A model generated the notes under the pieces. The model searched no databases and was not told the origin of the DNA. It was given only the letters and a program-made list of their open reading frames with translations. Below, one piece after another: positions 14,053 to 27,400 of a stretch of 30,971 nucleotides of DNA. The position numbers were made by a program, and so were the translations under genes. Positions within the stretch are counted from its first letter, which is position 1. Every line of letters begins with the position of its first letter. The stretch is from a virus. The DNA lies in the IMG/VR virus record IMGVR_UViG_3300009593_000078, positions 1-30,971 of that record, one strand, 5' to 3'.

Positions 14053-17000
14053 ATGGCAGTAAACAACAGACAAAATAATTTATTCGCGGCAGAAGATTGG
14101 GAAGTAGCCTATCAGGCATACAGCCAAGTCGACTTCCAAGCATACGACTTTGACTCCATGCGAACAGCAATGGTGGAGTATATCAAAACTAATTTCCCAG
14201 AGAACTTTAATGACTACATTGAAAGTTCAGAATTTATTGCTATTATAGAATTACTTGCCTACTTGGCACAAAGTATTTCATTTAGAATGGATGTAAACAC
14301 AAGGGAAAACTTTTTAGAAACAGCAGAGAGAAGAGATAGTGTTTACAAATTAGCAAGACAATTAGGATACAATCCAAAAAGAAATATTGCGGCTAGTGGT
14401 TTAATGAAAGTTGTAAGTATAGCAACTACAGAACCATTAACAGATAGTTTAGGTAACCAATTACAAACTGTAACAGTTAATTGGAACGATGCTAATAACT
14501 CAGACAGTTACGAGCAATTTATTACAATATTAAATAGTGCATTTGGAAATGTAAACAGATTTAGCAAGCCTATTAAAACAGGAACTATAGATGACATAGT
14601 AACAGACTTGTATGAAATTAATACACCTCTTACAAATCCATTAACACATGCCTTTAAGGCAAACTTAAATGGAATAGATAGATCCTTTGATTTTGTAAAT
14701 GCAGACTTTATAGATAACAAAGCAATATTTGAAAGACATCCAGACAAAACAAATAACTTTGGAATTATTCATAGAAATGACGGATTAGGATTAAGCAGTA
14801 AAGATAACGGCTTCTTCCTTATGTTCAAACAAGGTATTTTAGAATCAGAAGATTTAAACTTTACAGAACCTGTTGAAAATAGAACTGTTAATATTAATGT
14901 TGAAGACATTAATGAAACAGATACTTACTTACAACAAGTAGATGCTGTAGGAAATACATTAACAAAATGGCTTAAAGTTCCTAATACAGTAGGACAAACT
15001 TTACAGTATAATACTAAAGCAACAAGTTCATCATATTTGTATGCTATACAAAATAGAGGACAAGGCGGAGTTCAATTACAATTCGCAGATGGAAACTTTG
15101 CACATGTTCCTGTTGGTTCATTCAAATTCTATCACAGAGTAAGTGATGCAGAAAGATTCCAAATGCAACCAGACGATGTTGGTAACATAGTTGTAGGGAT
15201 ACCTTATAAGAATTCAGACGGTGTAGAATATGTTCTTACACTAACATTAAGATTACAAAATGCTGTTAATAATAGTTTACCGGCAGAATCAGCCGCAGGT
15301 ATAAAAGAAAGAGCACCTCAAAGTTTTTATGCACAGGACAGAATGGTATCAGCACAAGATTACCAAGTGCTACCTTTAAGTAAAAGTACAAATATTGCAA
15401 AACTTAAAGTTACAAATAGAACACATGCTGGACATAGTAGGTATATTGATATTACAGATCCTACTAGTACATTCCAAACAACAAATGTATTAGCAGAAGA
15501 TGGGGCATTGTTTATTGAAGACAGTAACATATCTAAAAACTTTGTAATTGATAACAACAATACACCACTTGAACAAATTACAAAAACACTTCCACTATAC
15601 TTAAAACAGTTAGAACTTAACGATTTTATTTACAGTGACTTTAGAGATAAGTGGTTATTAAGAGAGCCAAACAAATTTAATTTAGCATTGTACGGTATTA
15701 ACTGGCATTGTTTGCCTAAGACTGCAACTAACTCAACTGGGTACTTAACAGAAACATTTACCCAATCAGGTACAACTACAGATGTAAACATAGCAAATCC
15801 GACATTAGCATTAATACAGCCTGGGCATTTAATTAAATTCCAAAACCCAGCAGATATTACAGAAGAGAAATGGGTTAAGATTAAAAGCATTAGAGATAAT
15901 GGTAAACGTGTTAGTAACAATACAACTGTTACTGGTCCTATTACATTAAGTGAAAATGTACCAGAGGGTTGGGAAGGTGTACAAGTTATATCAACATTAA
16001 GAAAAACATTCTTTGATACAGAAATTACATCAATAACAAATGCTATGAACTTAAAACAAAGTTTTTCATTAGGATATAATCCTAGTTCAAATAGTTATTA
16101 TGTAATAGCAAACAATGATACATCTACTAATGAAGTATTTGACATAAACAATGCAGAAGATAAATCAGGTAACGGAAGGGATAGAAGTTGGTTAATAAAA
16201 TTTGATTATGTTCCTATCGATACATTAAGTCATAGATATAATGTAACAATTAGAGGAATACGTTATGTATTCGAAAGTTACGAAGATGTTAGATTTTATA
16301 ATGTTAATGAAAATAGAATAGTTGACAGTTTCACAGGAACTGCAAAATATGATACTATAGAAATTACAACACTTAATAATAAATCAAGAAGTGAAGAAAC
16401 ATTTGAATGGAGTGATACAGGCGTAGACTTTGTAGGCGATGCTTGGTACTCAACAAAGATTGGTCAAAGTTTTACAACTATACCTTTAAAAAATAGAGAT
16501 ACAAAATATGACCAAGTAGAAGTTAAACTTACTAGTAACTTTGGATTATTTAAAAATTCTGATGCAAGTGGTAATGCTTTTGTGCAAGACGCAACAATAG
16601 AGTTAGGCACTAATTACGATACATCAGACTTAACAAGTAATACTAATGTTACTATTGCTAACAACACAGGACAAGTTCATAGTTTACCAAGTAACATTAT
16701 AATTAACTTTACTAATACAACTTTTGGTGCAAACATTTTAGACTCAAACGGAAATGTTAGTTATAGATTTGAAAATACAAACTATAACAACGGTAACGTA
16801 ATGGGAAGTGGACATATTGAAGTTACAAATGCAAATGTTACAGCACAAACTGGAACATTAAGAATAAGCAACTTTAATAATAAAAGACATTTCTCAACAG
16901 ATGCTTCTGGGTTAGCGAGTAAAGATAAATTAACATTTACATATATTCAAGACAGAGAAAGATTAACAAAACCTATTACATATAGTGCAGTAGGTAACTT

Positions 17001-18447
17001 CAACTATCCAGATGGATATGTTGATCCAAGAAAAGTTCAAGTCACACCTATTAATACAACAGGTGATGACAGTCCTGATAATCCAATTCAATTTGCAGAA
17101 TTTGTTGCACTTGATGACGTAATCATTTATGAGGACTATAATAGTTTTGACGGGTACACATATACTAAACCAGTTAAAGCAGGAATACTAGATTTAAGAA
17201 GAGAAGATGGCGTAAACTTTAATACTGACTATAGTAAAATTGCAGGAGACTCTACAGGTGATGCTACAGCCAGCACTGGTACAGTTTATAATACTGCTGA
17301 CTATGATTACTATTTGGTCAAGAAAGAAAGTATTATAGATACATTTGATAATTCAAACATAGGTGGAAAACTACACAATAAAAAAGTTTATGCTAAAGAT
17401 ACAGGCAAAGTTTATATTATGACATATAGTAGTACAAACTTAAATGTTGTTAAGCACTACGAAAGTTCTAACCATAGAGCAAAACATGGTAAGTCATTTA
17501 CACAAAACACAAAATCAACTTACCAAGAAGGTGTAATATTCAAATGGCAACATATTGCAAACAACAGTATGAGAATAGACCCAAGTATTAGTAATGTACA
17601 TGAGATGTTCATGCTTACAGAAACATATCACGATAAAGTTAAATCATACTTAAATGTTCCAGGAACTGCATGGCCCAAAGAGCCTACAAGTTCTGAACTA
17701 GAAATAGAGTTTGCAAACTTAGAACAATATAAATCTGCAAGTGACCAACTATTATTTAAGAGTGGTAGATTCAAATTATTATTTGGAGATGATGCAGACC
17801 AAAACTTACAAGCAAGATTAAAAGTTGTAAGATTGCCTGGAACAAGTTTAAGTGATAACGAAATTAAAACAAATATCATTCAAGCAATTAATCAATACTT
17901 TGATATTGAAAATTGGGATTTTGGTGATACATTCTATTTCACAGAATTAAGTAGTTACATTCATCAACAAGTAGGTAACTCTATAGGAAGTATTGTTATA
18001 GTACCTAAGAGTACTGCTGGAGTATTTGGAGACTTATTCCAAGTTAAATGTGAATCAGACGAATTATTTTTAAGTACAGCAAAAGTTACAGATATTGATA
18101 TTGTAGATAAACTAACAAGTGATAATTTAAGACCAACAACTGTTGGTAGTCAATCATTTAGTAGTTACGACAATTCAACTGAAGCAATTGGTCCATATGC
18201 TATTGACGGATACTATCCGTTATATGCAACGGCAGAGGCGGCTAATTTTGCAGGTAATGGTTCACACCAAACGCATGTGTTCTTTGGTAAAACATTTTAC
18301 ATGCCAAACGGTGTAACATTCTATCATGGAAACTATGTTGTTGATAATACTACATCAACTACTACAGCAAATGCAGATATAACAAATAACACTACAGGAA
18401 CTTCTGCAGGAAGTTCAGGAAGTGGATCTAGTGGTTCAGGCTATTAA
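14053..18447 (+). CDS. 6: Baseplate wedge subunit gp6 (enlarged, baseplate J-like)
   Basis: A 1,464-residue protein whose two ends match gp6, the wedge protein that forms the iris-like ring triggering sheath contraction. The N-terminal 115 residues carry the family signature: F.AYDFDSMR..MVEYIK..., a strongly conserved helix (ELLAYLAQSISFRMDVNTRENFLETAERRD split over 75-100) and the following LARQLGYNP. The C-terminal part (about 1,215-1,320) has the baseplate J-like tail with KTNIIQAINQYFDIENWDFGDTF. Between them lies a long, Asn/Thr/Ser-rich beta region (about 500-1,190) absent from T4 gp6 (660 residues). A Gly/Ser-rich tail ends the protein. The reading frame is uninterrupted, so it is one long polypeptide rather than a frameshifted pair. 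It lies two bases after gp25. Confidence 0.9.
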   Translation: MAVNNRQNNLFAAEDWEVAYQAYSQVDFQAYDFDSMRTAMVEYIKTNFPENFNDYIESSEFIAIIELLAYLAQSISFRMDVNTRENFLETAERRDSVYKLARQLGYNPKRNIAASGLMKVVSIATTEPLTDSLGNQLQTVTVNWNDANNSDSYEQFITILNSAFGNVNRFSKPIKTGTIDDIVTDLYEINTPLTNPLTHAFKANLNGIDRSFDFVNADFIDNKAIFERHPDKTNNFGIIHRNDGLGLSSKDNGFFLMFKQGILESEDLNFTEPVENRTVNINVEDINETDTYLQQVDAVGNTLTKWLKVPNTVGQTLQYNTKATSSSYLYAIQNRGQGGVQLQFADGNFAHVPVGSFKFYHRVSDAERFQMQPDDVGNIVVGIPYKNSDGVEYVLTLTLRLQNAVNNSLPAESAAGIKERAPQSFYAQDRMVSAQDYQVLPLSKSTNIAKLKVTNRTHAGHSRYIDITDPTSTFQTTNVLAEDGALFIEDSNISKNFVIDNNNTPLEQITKTLPLYLKQLELNDFIYSDFRDKWLLREPNKFNLALYGINWHCLPKTATNSTGYLTETFTQSGTTTDVNIANPTLALIQPGHLIKFQNPADITEEKWVKIKSIRDNGKRVSNNTTVTGPITLSENVPEGWEGVQVISTLRKTFFDTEITSITNAMNLKQSFSLGYNPSSNSYYVIANNDTSTNEVFDINNAEDKSGNGRDRSWLIKFDYVPIDTLSHRYNVTIRGIRYVFESYEDVRFYNVNENRIVDSFTGTAKYDTIEITTLNNKSRSEETFEWSDTGVDFVGDAWYSTKIGQSFTTIPLKNRDTKYDQVEVKLTSNFGLFKNSDASGNAFVQDATIELGTNYDTSDLTSNTNVTIANNTGQVHSLPSNIIINFTNTTFGANILDSNGNVSYRFENTNYNNGNVMGSGHIEVTNANVTAQTGTLRISNFNNKRHFSTDASGLASKDKLTFTYIQDRERLTKPITYSAVGNFNYPDGYVDPRKVQVTPINTTGDDSPDNPIQFAEFVALDDVIIYEDYNSFDGYTYTKPVKAGILDLRREDGVNFNTDYSKIAGDSTGDATASTGTVYNTADYDYYLVKKESIIDTFDNSNIGGKLHNKKVYAKDTGKVYIMTYSSTNLNVVKHYESSNHRAKHGKSFTQNTKSTYQEGVIFKWQHIANNSMRIDPSISNVHEMFMLTETYHDKVKSYLNVPGTAWPKEPTSSELEIEFANLEQYKSASDQLLFKSGRFKLLFGDDADQNLQARLKVVRLPGTSLSDNEIKTNIIQAINQYFDIENWDFGDTFYFTELSSYIHQQVGNSIGSIVIVPKSTAGVFGDLFQVKCESDELFLSTAKVTDIDIVDKLTSDNLRPTTVGSQSFSSYDNSTEAIGPYAIDGYYPLYATAEAANFAGNGSHQTHVFFGKTFYMPNGVTFYHGNYVVDNTTSTTTANADITNNTTGTSAGSSGSGSSGSGY

Positions 18448-18458
18448 TGGTAAAGTAA

Positions 18459-21400
18459 ATGGCAGATAAGAAATATACAAAACTACCAGTAGTTAATCAA
18501 ACAACAACAATCAAAAACTTTTTTGATTCGACTGTTGAGCAACTGTTCTCAAAATCAAATATTGAGAGCATAAGTGCTTATACTGGCTCCAAAGACTTTG
18601 AAGTATTTACTCCTGAAGATACATATTTGCTAGAGCCAACTGCTGATAGAAACAAGTATAGTTTAGAACCTGTAGTTAATAACATTAATCAGTTATCAGG
18701 ACGTAGTGAAAACAACATGTTCTATGATGACTTTTTAAATGTATTAAGAAGTGCAGGAGCAGATTCACAAAATCAAAATACATTATTTGATACTAACTTT
18801 TATAGTTTCTTACCACCCATAAACATAGATAAATTTATTAACTACCAAGAATACTATTGGAGTCCAACAGGACCTACACCAAAAATTATTAGTGGTACAT
18901 CAACTAATCCTATTAATGTTGAAAAAGATATTATAGGAAAGAAAACATATACAGCACCAGACGGAACAGTATTTAAAAATGGAATGATGGTTTCCTTTAG
19001 TGGAGACAATGTTATTCCTAATACTTACAAAGATGAGAAACGTTGGATTATAGAAGGTGTTGGTACTAGTATATTGTTGATGAACAGAGACCAAAACTTT
19101 GCAACAACATTTAGTACAGAAGATTATATTTTATTTGATAGAACAATAATTGATACAGCAACAGATACTTTAATTAATACAAGCAGTGATGAAGATGACA
19201 CTAGATGGAAATCAGGTGGATTAGTAGGTGTTGCCAACTATGTTGACGTAGATGGATTTAGTTACACTGATAATAATCAAGTAGATGCTACTAGTGGTCT
19301 TCCTATGTGGGACGGATATGTAACTCCAGTAGGACTACAATTACAATATGTTGTAGGAGGCATTGGAGCATACGATACAGAACCTTACGATAGTGATAAC
19401 ACTCAAGATGTTCCAGACTATATGGTTATGCAACGTGGTTCTAAAGACAACAACGTTTGGAGTAGGATTAACTTTTGGTATCACAGACAAAACTTTTTAG
19501 ATGCTGGTGATTCATTACCTAAGAAAGAGAAAAGAGCAGTAAGACCTATTTTAGAGTTTGATAGAGATTTAGAATTATATAACTTTGGAACTAAAGGTGT
19601 AGACGCAGTTGAAATTGCATCCTTTGATAATTTAAAAAGCGAAGTAGTAGGCAGACCAAACGGTGGTGTTATAGACGGAGTTACACTAGAAGTTGGTAAC
19701 AGAATTATGTTCCCCAACGAAGAAACTAGCATAGCACAAAAAATTTATACTATTGGCAGTAATGGTGCTAGTCCTTCATTAGTAACACTTACAGAAGAAA
19801 GTTATACTGCAAGTATAGGCGATGTAATTAGTATTAAGTTTGGTGCTAGAAAGCAAGGTGTTGAATATTATTGGGACGGTACAAAATGGCTAGAAGGTCA
19901 AAAGAAAGATAAAGTTAATACACCTATATTATTTACAGCATACGACTATAACGGTGTTAAGTTAGATGATGTTGCAACATATCCAAACAGTGACTTTAAA
20001 GGAACAGAGATTTTTAGTTATGCACCTAATACAGATCCTAAAGCAACAGATGATAGTGTTTTAGGTTTCCCAATTAAGTATGCAAACTTTAATAACTTTA
20101 GTGAAATATGTTTTGATAATGATTTAGAATGTGATTTATATTCATACATAGCATTTGGTGGTACAAATAAAACTGTAATAAAAGGTTACATTTATTATAA
20201 GAAAACACTTCCTAATGGAAATGAAATTAAAGAAACAAGTTGGAAAGCACAAGAAAAGAAAACGAATCAAAAAGTAGAAGACAGATATATTGTAAACGAT
20301 AGTGATATTGCTAACAACAGAACAATATGGGAAATTACTGCTAAACCAGAAGTAGATGAAAGCAGTATATTAGTTTTTGTAAACGGTAAACGTAATCAAT
20401 CATTTAGTTACAATGATACTTTTACAGCAATTACATTTGCTACATTTACATTTAGTAAAGATGATGTAATTGATATTAAAACAAAAACTACAACAGGTTA
20501 TATTTTAGATGCTAACAGAAGTGGACGTTATAACATTCCTTTAAGTTGGCACAGTAACTTAGATAATCAAGATATTAAAACAGTTGCACAGCCACAATAC
20601 TTAGAACACTTTTATAGATTAATTAAAGACCAAGATACTATAACAGGTGAGCCTTTAGGAACAAATAACTTTACAGACTTAGATGTAGATACATCTAAAG
20701 CAGATAAAATTGTTCAAACAGATGACGACTTGCAAATGGCAGGATGGTTACTGAGTAACGATAAGTTTAATATAAGAGATGCAATAGAATTTAATAGTAA
20801 CGAATATGTAAAATATAAAAATAGACTTAAGAAAGAAATTAAAAGATATGTCGATAACAACGACACATCAAACATGAGTTATGGTGCAATATTAGAACTT
20901 GTACTAGAAAGTGTTATAAGTTTTAATCAAGGCAAGAATGTTTTTGATTATACTTACATGGCGGCATTTGGCGACCAATACAACGAACAAGCAGTAGTAG
21001 TAAACAATGTATTGCAAAAAGCATATACATTATCAAAGTATTGTGACTTAACAAAATTAGAAAATAGTTTATATGTATATGAACTAGGCACAGACGGAAT
21101 AGAAAAATTATTAGTTGCAGAAAAAGATTATACAATATCCAGTACAACAACTGCTAATACTGTAAACTTTACAGATAGTTTTACAATGACACTTGGTAAT
21201 ACATTCAAGTTTAGAATATATGATTCGAATAGGGAAAGTACACAAACTCCACCTACACCAAGTGCTATGGGACTTTATCCTGCAACACAACCAGAAATTA
21301 TTACAGACAATACTTTTAAAGAACCAATTAAAGTTATTGTTGGACATGACGGCAGTAAAACAGTAGCCGCAAATGATATACATGACTTTGTATTATTAGA

Positions 21401-24400
21401 ATTTGAAAACAGAATTTGGAATGGTATATTAGCAGAGTACAGACAAAAAGATAGTCAATATGATTTGAATATCCATTCAATAAGACCAGGACATTATAGA
21501 AGTGATACAGGATTAACAAGAACAACATTTTATAACTTGTTAAGAAATAACTTTAATCAATTCTTAAACAGAAATAATGTAGACTTTGTTATTAATGAAT
21601 ACTACGATGCAAGTAATTACTTTACATGGAATTACAATAGTGGAACTGTTAATCCAGGATATTGGAGAGGCATATATGAAAATGCTTACGATACAGAAAG
21701 ACCACATACACATCCTTGGGAGATGCTAGGATTTGTAATTAAACCAACATGGTGGGATACTGAATATATCACAACAACATTTACAGATTATAGTAGTGCT
21801 AATAAACCTATGTGGAAAGATTTAGAAGAAGGTATTATCAGACTAGGTAGCAGAGAGAATGTAACAAACAATAGATATAGAACAAATAACCCTTACAGAA
21901 GAATTGGTCTTAAATTAAATTTACCTGTTGATGCAAGTGCTAATTTAATAGCACCAGCAAATATTGTTAGTACAAATGCAACAACAAAAACTGTTACTTG
22001 GGTTGAAACAGCAACAGGAACTGCAACAGCAAATGCAAATTCATTCATTAAAACTGTTGACGGAGTAACTGTACAAGAATTAGATAGTGGTGCAAACATT
22101 AATATTACAACAAATAATATTATAAATCATACTACTGGTACATTCCCAACTACAGATAATACAAACGAGATTGAAGACAAGTTAATTAAGTACACCATTA
22201 CAACTAACACAGGCGACAATACAGCAGGAGACTTTGCTAATGCTACAACAACAGGTAGTACAGCAGTTGGTGTTGCTGTTAATGGAGCACAAATATTTAA
22301 TGCCAGCACAGGTAATTTACATTCACTGAGCAACTCATTCACATACTCACATGAATTTAGAAATGATGTGAGTAAAGATAGTGCTGGCGGTTTTGTTAGT
22401 AGTAATAACATATATGGTTATGTACAACCTAGACCACAAACAGTAGGACTTTCAGCACAATGGGAAACAACTGTTCATTCACCTATAGTAGGTTGGGCAT
22501 TTGATGGTTTACCTATTTATGGACCATATGGTTATACAGATAGATTAGACTCAACTAGTGCAATTAAAAGAATAGAAAGTGGTTACAGTTTAAAAACTGC
22601 ATTAAGAACAACAGTAGGTGGAACACCAAATGGAGAATTTGTTGAAGATTATGAATACGGTGCTTCAACAGGCGACTTAGATGAATTTAATTCACGTTAT
22701 GGTGTAACTCCTGAATTCCCAAGTGGAACAAGATATTATGTAGCAACAGTGGATAGCGATTTGAATCCAGCATATCCATTTACAGTAGGTCCTAAATATT
22801 TCTTTACACCTACAAGTTTAAGTACAAATGCTACAGGTACAGCAACACATGTTAGCGGTACAGAAAATTATAACAATACAAGCAGTCAAAGTATAACGTA
22901 TAGTACAGATACGTCACTAACAGATAAGAATTGGAAATTTGGAGATGGTGCGCCAGTTGAAAACGCATGGAAAATTTCTGAAGCATATCCCTTTGCAATA
23001 GCAGAGGCCCTTTTACTTACCAAGCCCGGTAAGTTTGCCAGTGTGTTTGCAGAGCCAGGAAAAATAGTTCGGGCTTCTGCAAACACCAACCATTTATTAG
23101 ATAAGACAAGTTATAAAAGATATAAAGTTAAAGATGCTACATTACATGGTAGTGTAGATACAAATAATAATATGCTGACTGCTACAGGTTGGTCACCATT
23201 TATAGATTCATATTTAAGATTCCAAGGACTTAATCCTGTAGAAGAATTTACTAAACCATTTAAAACTGTAAACAGTAAATTAGGACATAAGTTAGCAGGC
23301 TTTATCGACAAAGACACAATGACTGTGTTTAGTGACAACTATAGTACAACTGGTAACAGTTCAAGTTTAATTCTTCCACAAGAAGATTTACAAGTAGATG
23401 TACATGTTGGACCATATGCTTCAACAAATGACTACACAGGTGTATTAGTACAATTAACAACTACAGACAAATACAAAGTGTTTGGATACAACAGTACTAA
23501 AAAATATTTTGAAATAGAAACAAGTGATGTTAATGGACCAAAGACTCAAGTTAAAGTAGGTGGCGAGCCTATAGAAACTACTAACTACGATCCAACAACT
23601 CAATACAACGAAGGTTCTATTATTAAGAGTGGATACAACTACTTTAGAGCAAAGACAACAGCCACAGCAGGTAGTAATGTAACTAATACGGCTATATGGC
23701 AACGTTTAAGTTCATTACCTACAGTAGGCGGAGCAGAAGCAACAAACTACCTTTCAGGAACAGGAACGATACAAAGAGTTGAATATGGAACAGAGTTTGA
23801 TACAGTAGCAGAAGTATATGACTTCTTAATTAGTTTAGGAAGACATCAAAAAGTTATGGGTTATAACTTTGGTGATTACGATGATGAAATTGCAGATGTA
23901 AATGATTGGGCATATAGTGGAAAACAATTTTTATTCTGGAGTATAGGTAAATGGGCCGCAGGTAATACAATTAATTTAAGTCCGTTTGCAGGAAAACTTA
24001 CATTCATTGCTCCAATAGGAAAAGTTAGTGCAATAAAAGATATAGACCAAGGACAATTTAGTTTACTAGATGAAGAAGGTAAAAAAATTAGTCCAACAGA
24101 ATGTGAAATTCTTAGAGATGGTAATAAGATAGAACTTAAACCGCCAGTAGGAAAAGAATTATACGGAGCATTATTATATACAAATGAAATAGAACATAGT
24201 TTATTAGTATCAAACAAAACTATTTTTGGTGATACAATTTTTGATGATGTTTACAACCAAAGACAAGCAAGATTAAAACTTAAAGCAAAACGTACAGGTA
24301 ATTGGAACGGAACATTATCAGCAGACGGATATATTATACAAGGTGAGGAACTATTGCCTAACTTTGATACACTTGCAAGTGATATAGGCAAATACAATGA

Positions 24401-27400
24401 GATTGGACATGTGCCTGTACAAAAACAATTATATGAAGCAAGTAGAAGACAATACGGATATCAAGAAAGAAAATATTTAAGAGAATTTGAACTTACTCAA
24501 GATGACCAATATGATTTTTATATGGGTATGATTAGAAGTAAGGGTACACAAAATGCATTAAAGATTTTGTTAAACAGTGATAAAGTTTTAGTACCAGGTA
24601 GTGTTAATGTATATGATGAATGGGCATTAAAACTTGGAGAATTTGGTGATATAGATAATCAACAAAGTTTAGATTTAAAAATAAATCAATCAGAAGTTAA
24701 AAATGAAAAGCAACTTATACAAATTTCTTATCCTGAAAATACAGTAAGTAAAGTTAAAGAAGTTGAAGTATTAGATAGAACAACTAAATTCTTCCAAAGA
24801 CCGTTCTTAGAAATTGAACCACCACCAGCAGAGATTCCAGGAAGTTTCACATATGGTGGAGGAACAACTGCATTAGCAACAGTTAATATAGGACAAGACG
24901 GAACAATTACAACAGTAGATGTTACAGAGCCAGGATATGGTTATACAACTAATCCGGCTGTAACAGTTATTGCGGCGCAATTATTAACTGCAAATATTAG
25001 TACAAGTTACATGCAACCTTATGCAACAAGTAATACTTACATTACTAATACAGGTGACTTAACAGGTGTTGCTAACATTACAATTACTGACCACCATGCA
25101 AATGCAAGTCATTATCCAACTACTATTGACTTATCAACAGTAGCAAGTGGTAGTGCCACAAATGCACAAATGGTTGCAAATGTTATTAGTGCTATTAATA
25201 CTACAATGGCAAACGTGCCATTAGATCCAACTATTACAGCAAACATTGGTGTAACAAGCGGAAACAGTTTAATAAGAGCAACGTCAGAACGTATAGCAAA
25301 TGCTACAACAGAAAACTTTGTTATTACACTTAAAGGTTCAGACTTTACACTTGCAGGCAGTGGTTTAGCAAACTTAGATATAGAAGCAAAAAGATATCAA
25401 CCAAGACAGAGATTTAGTTTTGAGAGTGCAAACAGTACAACATTCTCAGATATAACAGCAACAGTTAATGGTACAGCAACAACAGGTAATGTTGTTGGTG
25501 GAACTAATAACGATTGGGAATTTGATTCAGGTAGTAGAACAACAATTACAAATACTTCATTAGCAGATAGTGGTAACATAAGTTTTGTGTTTGCTCCATT
25601 AAGTAGGTCAGATGAATTATCTGAAGCAGGTAATATTGCTACAGATAATTTAACAATTATAGATGGAACATATCCACACATTGATGTTTACATTGATGGA
25701 ACAAAACTTGAAGAAAGAGTTACAAATCCTTTATATACAATTTCAAGTATAGCAAGTGATACAACTAACTCATATATTAACTTTGCAAATGTACAATCAT
25801 TACCAGGTGGTAATTTATCTGCAGATGCAAAAATTGTTGTAGATGAAAGAGCAACAATAGACTTTGTAGATGCATATCAAGGTGACTTACCAGGTGCAAG
25901 TCTAAATATTAAAGTTGAGGCAAGTGATGCCTTAGCCGCAAAACTACAACAAATTAGAACATATGATATTACTCCAGATAGTAAATCCGATTCAACAATA
26001 TTAATAGACGTTGACGATGCAAATAGGCTAGTTGTAAGACCTAGAGACATGTCAGAAAAAGGCTTATGGCCCACAACTACAAAAGCAGACTATACAGGTA
26101 TAACAGATAAAGATTATAACCCACTACCTAATGCAGGTTATATAAGCAAATATAATGTTGACTATCAAGCATTTGATTTATTCGATTTTGAAAGATTATT
26201 TGATAGAGCGGCAAGAAAAGCAAGTGAGATTCCTTTAGAGGATGAAATAGTACATTTTGCTAGAAGTGAACACGGTGAATTTGATGTTTACAAATTAGCA
26301 AATGTTAGTGCAAATGTATCTTATGTTAAGAATAACGAAGCAACAGGGTCTATGAAACTGTTTACAGATTTACAATTAACAGAAAATGCATTAGACTTTA
26401 ACGACTTATCAAATACTGATGCAAGTTATGACCATACATCAAATTGGGATAACCTAATTGTACTTAAAGGTAACAGTTCATTAAACGATGACGAAACTGC
26501 ATTAAGATTCTTAGACGGTGAAAAGGTTTATGATACAACTATACCTGATACATCATCAGAAGTTGTTGTATGGAATAATGAACAAAGAATATTTGACGAA
26601 GCAGTAAGCATAGGAAACGTAGCATACAATACTGCGGCACTTAAATCAATTACAAAAATTAAACCAGTATTAAGTGGTAACATTACTGCTATTGGTAGCG
26701 ATGCATTTAGTAATGTAAGTGTAACTGCTAATGCGGCATTGGCACCTACTACAGTAGCAATGGATATATGGAGACATGTAACAGCAGATACTCACCCGTA
26801 TAACTTTAATGGTACACCAGCATTTAAAATTAAACAAGGTGACATAGACGGTGTTAGACCAGGACATTATCTCAAATTCGCTGATACTAGTCTTACTAAT
26901 TTAGATGGTAAGGTATTACAAGTTGCAAGTGTAAACAACACTTTAAGAGAAGTAATAGTATATGCAAATACTTCAATAATGAGTGGTATGGCTAATAGTG
27001 TGCCTAAAGCAAACTTAACTTTTGCAAACTATGGAACAACATCAACAGCAAATAGTTCAGGTAACTATAGTGTTCAAATATTTTCTGAGAAGCATGGATA
27101 TACAGGCGACAATACAATTAAATTCTCAGGACACAATTTAGGTAAAGCACAAGGTACAGCATTTACTCCAACAAACGTAACTGTAAACACATTCTTTGTT
27201 GAAGGTATAGCAAGTGGTAACGCAACATTAGATGTAACAGACGATGCCGGTACTCAAACAATAGGACTAGTTAGTGATACAGTTAAACTTACAACAGATT
27301 CTTTAGACGGAGTTACAGCGGCTAATTTAGTACCAGGTGCTTATGTATCTATTACAGACCCTGCCGGTGGTAACATGAATGGAAATGTTTTTCAAGTTTC

